Shown piece after piece: positions 1 through 5,412 of a DNA stretch of 5,412 nucleotides. Under the pieces are notes generated by a model. The model saw nothing but the letters and a program-made list of their open reading frames with translations. It did no database searches and was not told the origin of the DNA. Both the position numbers and the translations under genes were made by a program. Origin of the DNA: Enterococcus_E cecorum_C. Its GTDB lineage: Bacteria > Bacillota > Bacilli > Lactobacillales > Enterococcaceae. Positions within the stretch are counted from its first letter, which is position 1, and each line of letters starts with the position of its first letter. The DNA lies in NCBI RefSeq assembly GCF_052119425.1, contig NZ_JBQKFH010000072.1:1-5412 (forward strand), written 5' to 3'.

Positions 1-84
1 GTCGACTTAATTATAGAGGAAACAGATGTCTTTTTCTATTATTATGATTATAAAAAAAGATATTTAGTGTTATCCTCCGTTTGA
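1..84 (+). CDS. Possible 3' end of an unidentified upstream gene (partial)
   Basis: Frame 1 is open from the first base to a TGA at 82-84, giving 27 codons whose C-terminal part reads DVFFYYYDYKKRYLVLSSV. The mix of acidic, basic and aromatic residues looks protein-like. However, 27 open codons can arise by chance even in AT-rich DNA, and the start lies outside the window. I do not recognise the family and assign no function. If real, the gene runs in the same direction as the pst operon and ends 144 bases before pstS. Its stop codon sits in the loop of the inverted repeat at 59-102. The alternative is that this is non-coding leader sequence. Confidence 0.35.
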   Translation, partial: VDLIIEETDVFFYYYDYKKRYLVLSSV

Positions 85-102
85 GTAACAACACTAAATA
101 TC
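59..102. terminator. Perfect 13-bp inverted repeat, possible terminator, T-tract only on the - strand
   Basis: Bases 59-71 (GATATTTAGTGTT) are exactly complementary to 90-102 (AACACTAAATATC), with an 18-base loop. Seven A residues at 52-58 lie directly to the left, so a leftward (- strand) transcript would show a hairpin followed by seven U, the form of an intrinsic terminator. On the + strand the hairpin is followed by CATAGACCC, with no U-tract, so rightward termination would be weak. The loop contains the TGA of the partial upstream reading frame. It may separate the upstream unit from pst, block antisense transcription, or protect an mRNA 3' end. The structure is certain from the sequence; its function is inferred. 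Confidence 0.4.
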
Positions 103-130
103 ATAGACCCATTATAATTCAAGGTAAGTA

Positions 131-159
131 TTTTCCTATGAATTTTTCCATGTTAGAAT
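131..159 (+). promoter_or_regulatory. Candidate pstS promoter with extended -10
   Basis: TGTTAGAAT at 151-159 fits the extended -10 pattern TGN-TATAAT with one mismatch in the hexamer. Seventeen bases upstream lies TTTTCC (131-136), a poor match to TTGACA, as expected for a promoter that depends on an activator. TTTTCC recurs at 144-149, giving an imperfect direct repeat with a 13-bp step (TTTTCCTATG and TTTTCCATG). This could be a response-regulator site, but that is speculative. Transcription would start near 166, leaving a leader of about 60 bases. An exact TATAAT at 113-118 is an alternative -10, but it has no recognisable -35 at the right distance. Confidence 0.35.
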
Positions 160-228
160 GAAATTGTATGTGCTAAATTCATACATACATGAAAATTGAA
201 TGATATATTTTAAGGAGATATTTTTTGT

Positions 229-1083
229 ATGAAGAAAATGACAATCTTATTAACGAGTATTTTGTCGATAGTATTATTGACAGGATGTAGTAAATGGGTG
301 GATAAAGGACAGTCAATTACAGCTGTTGGATCCACGGCTTTACAACCATTAGTAGAAACAGTTGCTGAAGAATATCAAAATAATCATCCTGGACAATTTG
401 TGAATGTCCAAGGTGGAGGTAGTGGTACTGGTCTAAGTCAAGTGCAGTCTGGTGCAGTTAACATCGGTAACTCGGATGTATTTGCTGAAGAAAAAAGTGG
501 TATTGATGCGAAAAAATTAGTCGATCATCAAGTTGCTGTTGTGGGCATCACACCAATTGTAAATAAAAAAGTTGGTGTAAAAAATATTTCAATGGAGAAT
601 TTACAAAAAATCTTTACCGGAGAAATTACCAATTGGAAGCAAGTTGGTGGTAATGATGTGGATGTCGTAATCTTAAATCGTGCTTCTGGTAGCGGGACAC
701 GCGGGACATTTGAACGTTGGGTGCTAAATGGTAAAAAACCAAAAGCGGCACAAGAGCAAGATTCTAGTGGTACTGTTCGCCAAATTGTTGCAGATACACC
801 CGGGGCAATTAGCTATGTTGCCTTTTCATATGTGACAAAAGATGTGGCTACTTTATCAATTGATGGTGTTGCGCCAAATGATGACAATGTTAAAACCAAT
901 AAGTGGATTATTTGGTCTTATGAACATATGTATACCAAGGGACAACCTACCGAGTTAACGAAAAAATTCTTAGACTATGTTCTTTCTGATAAAGTCCAAA
1001 AAGAGATTGTTGCTAAATTAGGCTATATTGCGATTACTGATATGCAAGTGAAGCGTGATTGGCAAGGCAATGTGATTCAGTAG
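229..1083 (+). CDS. pstS: Phosphate ABC transporter substrate-binding lipoprotein PstS
   Basis: This is the high-affinity receptor for inorganic phosphate, anchored on the outer face of the membrane, that delivers phosphate to PstC/PstA. The 284-residue protein starts with a lipoprotein signal: a basic MKK, a hydrophobic stretch, and the lipobox LTGC with the lipidated cysteine at residue 20. Family landmarks follow in order: AVGSTALQPL (32-41), GGGSGTG (62-68), IGNSD (79-83), FTGEITNW (129-136), the phosphate-binding loop RASGSGTRGTF (151-161) and PGAISYVAF (191-199). It is shorter than the Escherichia coli periplasmic protein, as is usual for Gram-positive lipoprotein forms. The ATG at 229 is preceded by AAGGAGA (212-218) at 10 bases, which settles the start. 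It is the first gene of the operon and is separated from pstC by an unusually long gap. Confidence 0.97.
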   Translation: MKKMTILLTSILSIVLLTGCSKWVDKGQSITAVGSTALQPLVETVAEEYQNNHPGQFVNVQGGGSGTGLSQVQSGAVNIGNSDVFAEEKSGIDAKKLVDHQVAVVGITPIVNKKVGVKNISMENLQKIFTGEITNWKQVGGNDVDVVILNRASGSGTRGTFERWVLNGKKPKAAQEQDSSGTVRQIVADTPGAISYVAFSYVTKDVATLSIDGVAPNDDNVKTNKWIIWSYEHMYTKGQPTELTKKFLDYVLSDKVQKEIVAKLGYIAITDMQVKRDWQGNVIQ

Positions 1084-1085
1084 CC

Positions 1086-1122
1086 TTTACAAAAAATTTA
1101 CAATCTTTGCTTAAAATTAACA
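1086..1122 (+). promoter_or_regulatory. PhoP-box-like array of TTTACA hexamers between pstS and pstC
   Basis: TTTACA occurs at 1086-1091 and again at 1097-1102, exactly 11 bp apart (5-base spacer). A degenerate TTTGCT lies at 1106-1111 after 3 bases, and TTAACA at 1117-1122 after 5 more. Three of the four fit TT(A/T/C)ACA, the hexamer of Bacillus subtilis PhoP boxes, where repeats are separated by about five bases. That comparison is established knowledge for B. subtilis; its use in this organism is inference. The array sits just after the pstS stop. It could drive or boost transcription of pstC onward under phosphate starvation. The AT-rich composition makes chance matches possible. Confidence 0.4.
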
Positions 1123-1138
1123 TAAGATTTATCGAAAA

Positions 1139-1172
1139 TTGATATTCAATCGTTAAACTGAGATCATAGAAT
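1139..1172 (+). promoter_or_regulatory. Weak candidate promoter before pstC
   Basis: TTGATA at 1139-1144 matches five of six bases of the -35 consensus. With a 17-base spacer the paired -10 is GATCAT (1162-1167), which is poor. A better hexamer, TAGAAT (1167-1172), is 22 bases away, too far for normal pairing unless an activator replaces the -35. TTGATA lies inside a small palindrome, ATTGATATTCAAT (1138-1150). A start near 1175-1180 would leave an extremely short leader before pstC. No terminator hairpin with a T-tract is visible in the gap, so read-through from pstS is also expected. Confidence 0.2.
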
Positions 1173-1178
1173 AGAAAT

Positions 1179-1183
1179 GGGGG
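1179..1183 (+). promoter_or_regulatory. Ribosome binding site supporting a TTG start for pstC
   Basis: A run of five G (1179-1183) can pair with the CCUCC of the 16S 3' end using one G-U wobble. It lies 8 bases before the TTG at 1192. The in-frame ATG at 1177 overlaps this run and has only AT-rich sequence with no purine-rich site in front of it. Confidence 0.5.
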
Positions 1184-1191
1184 ATGACCTC

Positions 1192-2112
1192 TTGGAAGAT
1201 ATGAAAGAAGTATTAATGAAAAAATCTAAAAGGGCAAGAATGGAACAACGCGGTAAGTTTATCAGCTTTATTTGTATTGCAATTATCGTATTGGTTGTGC
1301 TATCTATCTTTTATTTTGTTGCAAGTAAAGGACTTGCCACTTTCTTTGTAGATAAAGTGAATGTTTTTGACTTTTTATTTGGAAAAGAATGGAATCCAAG
1401 CGAGTTAGGGGCAAATGGGCAGCCACAAGTGGGCGCCTTACCAATGATTTTGGGCTCGTTTTTAGTTACTTTTCTATCGGCAATTATCGCAACACCATTC
1501 GCTATTGGTGCAGCAGTGTTTATGGTTGAGATTTCACCAAAACAAGGACAAAAGATTTTGCAACCAGTTATTGAGTTATTGGTAGGAATTCCATCAGTAG
1601 TTTATGGTTTTATCGGTCTATCAGTGATTGTACCGGCTGTGCGTTCGGTCTTTGGTGGGACTGGTTTTGGTATTTTAGCGGGAACGTTTGTTTTATTTGT
1701 CATGATTTTGCCAACAGTTACAACCATGACTGTAGATGCCTTAAAAGCAGTTCCGCGTCATTACCGTGAAGCTTCCTTAGCATTGGGGGCCACTAGATTT
1801 CAAACCATTTACAAAGTGGTGTTACGTTCAGCTGTGCCAGGAATTTTGACGGCTGTTGTTTTCGGAATGGCACGTGCATTCGGTGAAGCACTTGCGATTC
1901 AGATGGTTGTGGGAAATGCTGCTTTGATGCCAACAAGTTTAGTGACGCCAGCAGCTACTTTGACATCGATTCTTACAATGGGAATCGGAAACACGATTAT
2001 GGGTACCGTTGAAAATAATGTTTTATGGTCCTTGGCATTAATCTTATTAGCTATGTCTTTAGTATTTAATATTATTATTCGAATGATTGGTAAGAAGGGA
2101 GTGTTAAAGTAA
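1192..2112 (+). CDS. pstC: Phosphate ABC transporter permease PstC
   Basis: This is one of the two membrane subunits that form the phosphate channel with PstA. From the TTG at 1192 the product is 306 residues. A basic cytoplasmic N-terminus (KKSKRAR) is followed by a membrane segment near residues 24-45, an extracellular region with FDFLFGKEWNPS, and about five further hydrophobic segments. The ABC permease EAA loop, which contacts the ATPase, is at about 193-217 (EASLALGA ... SAVPG). IELLVGIPSVVYGF (about 127-140) is typical of PstC. An in-frame ATG at 1177 would add five residues (MGDDL) but has no ribosome site; ATG 1201 and ATG 1216 are other options. Starting at TTG gives an N-terminus MEDMKEVL, which I recall as similar to related PstC proteins. 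It ends one base before pstA. Confidence 0.93.
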   Translation: MEDMKEVLMKKSKRARMEQRGKFISFICIAIIVLVVLSIFYFVASKGLATFFVDKVNVFDFLFGKEWNPSELGANGQPQVGALPMILGSFLVTFLSAIIATPFAIGAAVFMVEISPKQGQKILQPVIELLVGIPSVVYGFIGLSVIVPAVRSVFGGTGFGILAGTFVLFVMILPTVTTMTVDALKAVPRHYREASLALGATRFQTIYKVVLRSAVPGILTAVVFGMARAFGEALAIQMVVGNAALMPTSLVTPAATLTSILTMGIGNTIMGTVENNVLWSLALILLAMSLVFNIIIRMIGKKGVLK

Positions 2113-2113
2113 G

Positions 2114-2998
2114 ATGAATGCAAAAAAAATCGATAAAATTGCTACCGGTGTGTTATATGCTATCTCGGGAATCATCGTATTTATCTTGGCTGCCATGTTA
2201 CTTTACATTCTATTACGCGGCTTGCCACATGTTTCTTGGCATTTTTTAACATCACCCTCTAAAGCTTATCAAACAGGTGGCGGAATCGGTATTCAATTAT
2301 TTAACTCATTGTATTTACTACTCATTACAATGATTATTAGCTTTCCATTATCCTTAGGTGCGGGAATTTACCTATCTGAGTATGCGAAGAAAAATTGGCT
2401 AACTGATTTAATTCGTACTTCAATTGAAATTCTAAGCTCTCTACCATCAGTAGTTGTTGGTTTATTTGGTTTCTTAGTTTTTGTCATTCAATTTCAATAT
2501 GGCTTTTCTATTCTTTCGGGAGCCTTAGCCTTAACCTTGTTTAATTTGCCACTATTAACTAGAAATATTGAAGAGTCCTTACGTGCGATTCATTTTACGC
2601 AACGTGAAGCTGGATTAGCATTAGGTTTATCACGCTGGGAAACGGTTATCCATGTCGTTTTACCTGAAGCTTCTCCTGGTATTTTAACAGGCTTAATTTT
2701 AAGTTCTGGACGTATCTTTGGTGAAGCAGCGGCCTTGATTTATACTGCCGGTCAGTCGGCGCCAGCTTTAGATTTTACTAACTGGAATCCGTTAAGTGTC
2801 TCTAGTCCGATTAGTATTTTTCGACAAGCAGAAACTTTAGCTGTGCATATTTGGAAAATTAATTCAGAAGGGACTATGCCTGATGGGGCTCAAGTTTCAG
2901 CAGGGGCTTCTGCAGTCTTAATACTGGCTGTCTTAATTTTTAACTTTGGTGCACGGGCATTAGGTAAGAGACTGCATAAAAAATTGACCTCTGCGTAA
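2114..2998 (+). CDS. pstA: Phosphate ABC transporter permease PstA
   Basis: This is the second channel subunit, partner of PstC in the membrane. The 294 residues, close to the usual PstA length, begin with a membrane segment at about 13-35. A loop containing the family-typical TSPSKAYQTGGGIG (46-59) follows, then a transporter core with segments near 65-87, 108-128, 130-150 and 185-205 and a final one near 265-283. IEILSSLPSVVVGLFGF (104-120) parallels the PstC core. The EAA loop REAGLALGLSRWE ... SPGI lies at 164-190. The ATG is one base after the pstC stop, with AAGGGAG (2095-2101) inside the end of pstC, 12 bases upstream. This tight spacing suggests translational coupling, which suits equal amounts of the two permeases. 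No defects are seen. Confidence 0.96.
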   Translation: MNAKKIDKIATGVLYAISGIIVFILAAMLLYILLRGLPHVSWHFLTSPSKAYQTGGGIGIQLFNSLYLLLITMIISFPLSLGAGIYLSEYAKKNWLTDLIRTSIEILSSLPSVVVGLFGFLVFVIQFQYGFSILSGALALTLFNLPLLTRNIEESLRAIHFTQREAGLALGLSRWETVIHVVLPEASPGILTGLILSSGRIFGEAAALIYTAGQSAPALDFTNWNPLSVSSPISIFRQAETLAVHIWKINSEGTMPDGAQVSAGASAVLILAVLIFNFGARALGKRLHKKLTSA

Positions 2999-3011
2999 GA
3001 AAGGATAAATA

Positions 3012-3818
3012 ATGAAACAATATAATTTGAATGATCGTCACGTAATTACTTTTGATGGTCAAAAAGATTTAGCTTTATATACAGAAGATTTACATGTCTG
3101 GTATGGGCAAAATGAAGCGATTAAAGGCGTTGATATGCAATTTGAAAAAAATAAAATCACTGCTTTAATTGGACCATCTGGCTGTGGAAAATCGACTTAT
3201 CTTCGCTCATTGAATCGTATGAATGACAGTATTGCCAATACTAAGGTAACTGGTAAAATCATGTATCGTGGGGTAGATATTAATTCACCTCAAGTGGATG
3301 TTTATGAAGCACGCAAACATATTGGTATGGTGTTCCAAAGACCTAATCCATTTAGTAAGTCAATTTATGAAAATATTACTTTTGCCTTAAAACGTCATGG
3401 GATGGCCAATAAAGAAGAGTTAGATGAAATTGTTGAAACTTCATTAAAACAAGCTGCACTTTGGGACCAAGTGAAGGATAATCTACATAAAAGTGCTTTA
3501 GCTTTATCTGGTGGGCAACAGCAACGATTATGTATTGCTCGTGCGATTGCGATGAAACCAGATATTTTATTACTTGACGAACCAGCAAGTGCGCTAGATC
3601 CAATTTCAACAGGAACGGTGGAAGAAACATTAATTCACCTGAAAGATCAATTTAGTATCGTTATCGTGACCCATAATATGCAACAAGCTGCTCGAATTAG
3701 TGATTATACTGCCTTCTTTTATATGGGCAATGTGATTGAATATGATAAAACCAATAAAATTTTCACCCGACCAAAAATTCAAGCAACAGAAGATTATGTA
3801 TCTGGTCATTTCGGATAA
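3012..3818 (+). CDS. pstB1: Phosphate ABC transporter ATP-binding protein PstB (first copy)
   Basis: Cytoplasmic ATPase that powers phosphate import through PstC/PstA. All nucleotide-binding elements are present in the 268 residues: Walker A GPSGCGKST (54-62), Q-loop glutamine in VFQRPNPF (Q109), signature LSGGQQQR (165-172), Walker B ILLLDEP (185-191), D-loop SALD (193-196) and switch histidine in VTHN (H221). It has an N-terminal extension of about 16 residues compared with the second copy. The sequence after Walker B reads DEPASALD instead of the more usual DEPTSALD; this is unlikely to affect catalysis. AAAGGA (3000-3005) lies six bases before the ATG, 13 bases after pstA. The variant PNPFSKSIYENI (111-122) differs from PNPFPFSIYENV in the next gene, and that difference distinguishes the two paralogues. 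Confidence 0.96.
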   Translation: MKQYNLNDRHVITFDGQKDLALYTEDLHVWYGQNEAIKGVDMQFEKNKITALIGPSGCGKSTYLRSLNRMNDSIANTKVTGKIMYRGVDINSPQVDVYEARKHIGMVFQRPNPFSKSIYENITFALKRHGMANKEELDEIVETSLKQAALWDQVKDNLHKSALALSGGQQQRLCIARAIAMKPDILLLDEPASALDPISTGTVEETLIHLKDQFSIVIVTHNMQQAARISDYTAFFYMGNVIEYDKTNKIFTRPKIQATEDYVSGHFG

Positions 3819-3820
3819 AG

Positions 3821-3838
3821 AAAGGAAAGATAAATTTG
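3821..3838 (+). promoter_or_regulatory. Ribosome binding site and TTG start of pstB2
   Basis: AAAGGA at 3821-3826 lies nine bases before TTG 3836-3838. No ATG or GTG is available in frame before the conserved MIGPSGCGKS region, and the first residues after TTG (AETIISSRDLHLYYG) already match the start of PstB proteins. This makes TTG the only credible start. The rarer start codon may lower the output of this copy relative to pstB1. Confidence 0.8.
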
Positions 3839-4594
3839 GCAGAAACAATTATTTCTTCTCGTGATTTACATTTGTATTACGGGAAAAAAGAAGCGCTCAA
3901 AGGAATCAATTTAGATATATATAAAGGTGAAATCACTGCGATGATTGGTCCTTCAGGCTGTGGGAAATCAACTTATCTACGTTCTTTAAACCGAATGAAT
4001 GACTTAATTCCCAACGTGACAATCACTGGTAGTGTGATGTACAAAGGAAAAGATATCTATAGTCCTAAAACTGATACTGTTGAGTTGCGTAAAGAGATTG
4101 GCATGGTTTTTCAACAACCGAATCCTTTTCCGTTTTCAATTTATGAAAATGTGGTCTATGGTTTGCGTCTTAAAGGGGTAAATGATAAACAAATTTTAGA
4201 TAAAGTTGTGGAAGAAAGTTTAAAAGCAGCCTCTGTCTGGGATGATGTGAAAGATAAATTACATCAAAGCGCCTTATCTCTTTCCGGTGGACAACAACAG
4301 CGCGTATGTATCGCTCGTGTGTTAGCGGTTGACCCTGATATTATTTTATTAGATGAACCAACCAGTGCTTTAGACCCAATTTCTTCTGGAAAAATTGAAA
4401 ATACCCTGTTAGAATTAAAGGAAAAATATACGATGATTATTGTGACGCATAATATGTCACAAGCGACACGGATTTCAGACCGCACTGCATTTTTCTTGAA
4501 TGGTGATTTAATTGAATATGATAAAACCAAGAATATTTTCTTAAGTCCACAAAGACAAGAGACAGATGATTACATTTCAGGGCGTTTTGGTTAA
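3836..4594 (+). CDS. pstB2: Phosphate ABC transporter ATP-binding protein PstB (second copy)
   Basis: Second ATPase of the transporter, 252 residues, close to the usual PstB length. Walker A GPSGCGKST (38-46), Q-loop glutamine in VFQQPNPF (Q93), signature LSGGQQQR (149-156), Walker B IILLDEP (169-175), SALD (177-180) and switch histidine H205 are all intact, so both copies should hydrolyse ATP. It is clearly a paralogue of the preceding gene, sharing long stretches such as STYLRSLNRMND and IEYDKT, but it has diverged throughout, so the duplication is old. Tandem pstB genes are a known arrangement in Lactobacillales and some bacilli. Whether the two form a heterodimer, or homodimers used under different conditions, cannot be told from sequence. 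Translation starts at TTG, 17 bases after pstB1. Confidence 0.95.
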   Translation: MAETIISSRDLHLYYGKKEALKGINLDIYKGEITAMIGPSGCGKSTYLRSLNRMNDLIPNVTITGSVMYKGKDIYSPKTDTVELRKEIGMVFQQPNPFPFSIYENVVYGLRLKGVNDKQILDKVVEESLKAASVWDDVKDKLHQSALSLSGGQQQRVCIARVLAVDPDIILLDEPTSALDPISSGKIENTLLELKEKYTMIIVTHNMSQATRISDRTAFFLNGDLIEYDKTKNIFLSPQRQETDDYISGRFG

Positions 4595-4600
4595 TAAAAA

Positions 4601-4605
4601 AGGAG
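4601..4605 (+). promoter_or_regulatory. Ribosome binding site that fixes the phoU start
   Basis: AGGAG at 4601-4605, in the gap after the pstB2 stop, lies eight bases before ATG 4614. An earlier in-frame ATG at 4566 would overlap pstB2 by 29 bases, has no such site, and would add 16 residues (MITFQGVLVNKKGEKN) that are not PhoU-like. The last of these residues are simply the translated ribosome site. Confidence 0.85.
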
Positions 4606-4613
4606 AGAAAAAC

Positions 4614-5288
4614 ATGCTACGTTCACAGTTTGAAGAAGATTTACTTAATTTACACAATCAATTTTATGAAATGGGTATGCTTGTGAGCAAAGCCATTCAT
4701 CGATCAGTTCGTGCTTATGTCAATCATGATAAAGAATTAGCAAAACAAGTCATTGAACACGATGAAGAAATTAATAATTTAGAAATTCAGTTAGAGAAGA
4801 AAAGTTTTGAGATGATTGCCTTACAACAACCGGTTACTACTGATTTACGTCGAATCATTACCGTGATGAAGGCTAGTTCTGATTTGGAACGCATGGGAGA
4901 TCATGCGGTTTCTATCTCCAAATCAACAATCTTGGTAAAAGGACAAACACGTATTCCGAAAATTGAAAAAGAAATCTCGGATATGTCCGATTCTGTGAAG
5001 AAAATGGTTGATAATGTATTGGTAGCCTACGTAAAAATGGATCAACAAGATGCGAAAATGATTGCGGCAATGGATGAAAGGGTAAACCAACATTTTCGAG
5101 ATATCTATGATCATACCATCGAAGCAATGAAAGCTAATCCAGATACAGTTATCTCAGGAACAGATTATTTAAATGTTGCCCAATATTTAGAAAGAATTGG
5201 TGACTATGTAACCAACATTTGTGAATGGATTGTCTACTTAGCAACCGGTAAAATTACTGAATTAAATTCTAACCGTACTGCAGAATAA
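4614..5288 (+). CDS. phoU: Phosphate signaling complex protein PhoU
   Basis: Cytoplasmic regulator that in this family restrains Pst uptake and helps signal phosphate sufficiency to a PhoR-type sensor kinase. The 224-residue protein is two three-helix PhoU repeats. Each carries the metal-binding E-x-x-x-D motif: DLERMGDHA (90-98, E92 and D96) and YLERIGDYVTNICEW (191-205, E193 and D197). The N-terminal RSQFEEDLLNLHNQFYEMG and the segment QQPVTTDLRRIITVMKAS (71-88) are typical. The start at ATG 4614 is chosen for its AGGAG site; the longer form from 4566 is rejected. It lies 19 bases after pstB2 and ends the operon, the classical position. The partner sensor/regulator pair is not in the window, so signalling must reach genes elsewhere. 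Confidence 0.96.
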   Translation: MLRSQFEEDLLNLHNQFYEMGMLVSKAIHRSVRAYVNHDKELAKQVIEHDEEINNLEIQLEKKSFEMIALQQPVTTDLRRIITVMKASSDLERMGDHAVSISKSTILVKGQTRIPKIEKEISDMSDSVKKMVDNVLVAYVKMDQQDAKMIAAMDERVNQHFRDIYDHTIEAMKANPDTVISGTDYLNVAQYLERIGDYVTNICEWIVYLATGKITELNSNRTAE

Positions 5289-5303
5289 GTCGAGTTAAGC
5301 GAA

Positions 5304-5328
5304 AGGGGCTGACCCAAAAGTAGCCCCT
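5304..5328 (+). other. GC-rich hairpin after phoU
   Basis: AGGGGCT (5304-5310) pairs perfectly with AGCCCCT (5322-5328) across an 11-base loop, GACCCAAAAGT. It begins 15 bases after the phoU stop and is much more GC-rich than its surroundings. It is followed by ATGTGAAAAAAT, so there is no U-tract and it is not an intrinsic terminator by itself. It may stabilise the 3' end of the pst mRNA or be half of a composite element with the next hairpin. Similar GGCTGACCC...GCC hairpins may recur in related genomes, but I cannot verify that here. Confidence 0.6.
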
Positions 5329-5333
5329 ATGTG

Positions 5334-5389
5334 AAAAAATAGAGGTCTTTCCATTTAGATAGTAGTGGAAAGATCTCTATTTATCTTTT
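5334..5389 (+). terminator. Long intrinsic terminator of the pst operon, probably bidirectional
   Basis: Bases 5337-5353 pair with 5366-5382 in a 17-bp stem with a single G-U (5345 with 5374) and a 12-base loop. On the + strand the right arm runs into TTTATCTTTTG, a U-rich tail. On the left, six A (5334-5339) give a U-run for leftward transcripts, so it could also end a convergent gene beyond the window. Remaining bases 5390-5412 show no feature. Confidence 0.85.
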
Positions 5390-5412
5390 GAAAGTGAATA
5401 CAAAAATAAAGC

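Noticed and set aside
13..39. Weak hairpin (ATAGAGGAA with TTTTTCTAT)
   Set aside because: It needs two G-U pairs in a 9-bp AT-rich stem and has no clear T-tract after it, so it is consistent with chance.
204..209. TATATT as a -10 for pstS
   Set aside because: It sits only a few bases before the Shine-Dalgarno AAGGAGA, which would leave the ribosome site at the transcript's extreme 5' end, and no -35 is paired with it.
1899..2123. Open frame on the - strand across the end of pstC
   Set aside because: It lies wholly against conserved permease sequence, has no ribosome site or family resemblance, and is a shadow of pstC.
3376..3848. Two open frames on the - strand opposite pstB1
   Set aside because: Both are antisense to intact ATPase motifs (signature, Walker B, H-loop) and read as low-quality translations of them.
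4264..4530. Open frame on the - strand opposite pstB2
   Set aside because: It is the complement of the LSGGQQQR to H-loop region, with no independent coding evidence.
4912..5127. Overlapping open frames on the - strand opposite phoU
   Set aside because: They lie inside a well-conserved PhoU sequence, lack convincing start signals and do not resemble known proteins.
1..5412. CRISPR array, transposon, tRNA/rRNA, or phage genes
   Set aside because: No repeated spacers, terminal repeats with transposase, tRNA-like cloverleaf or phage-type proteins are visible; the window is almost fully occupied by the pst operon.

Overview
The window holds a complete phosphate-specific transport operon, pstS-pstC-pstA-pstB1-pstB2-phoU, all on the + strand. 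The AT-rich sequence, A-rich Shine-Dalgarno sites, a TTG start, a lipoprotein-type PstS, and a tandem pair of PstB ATPases followed directly by PhoU all point to a low-GC Gram-positive of the Lactobacillales. The protein style looks Enterococcus-like. That assignment is from recognition, not from a search.

Layout. Bases 1-84 are open in frame 1 and may be the 3' end of an upstream gene. A perfect 13-bp inverted repeat (59-102) surrounds its stop codon. Bases 103-228 are the pstS leader, with an extended -10 promoter candidate and a strong ribosome site. pstS (229-1083) is followed by a 108-base gap that carries two exact TTTACA hexamers 11 bp apart plus a TTAACA, resembling a PhoP box. pstC, pstA, pstB1, pstB2 and phoU then follow with gaps of only 1 to 19 bases. 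After phoU come a GC-rich hairpin (5304-5328) and a long hairpin flanked by an A-run and a T-rich tract (5334-5389), which closes the operon and may work in both directions.

How the genes work together. PstS is a lipid-anchored receptor that captures inorganic phosphate outside the membrane and hands it to the PstC/PstA channel. PstB1 and PstB2 are the cytoplasmic ATPases that power import. PhoU is a metal-binding helical-bundle protein that in this family restrains the transporter and links it to the PhoR/PhoP-type sensor. No two-component system lies in this window.

I see no undescribed system here. The points most worth a second look are the PhoP-box-like array inside the operon rather than in front of it, the start-codon choices for pstC and phoU, the hairpin over the upstream stop codon, and the double hairpin at the 3' end.
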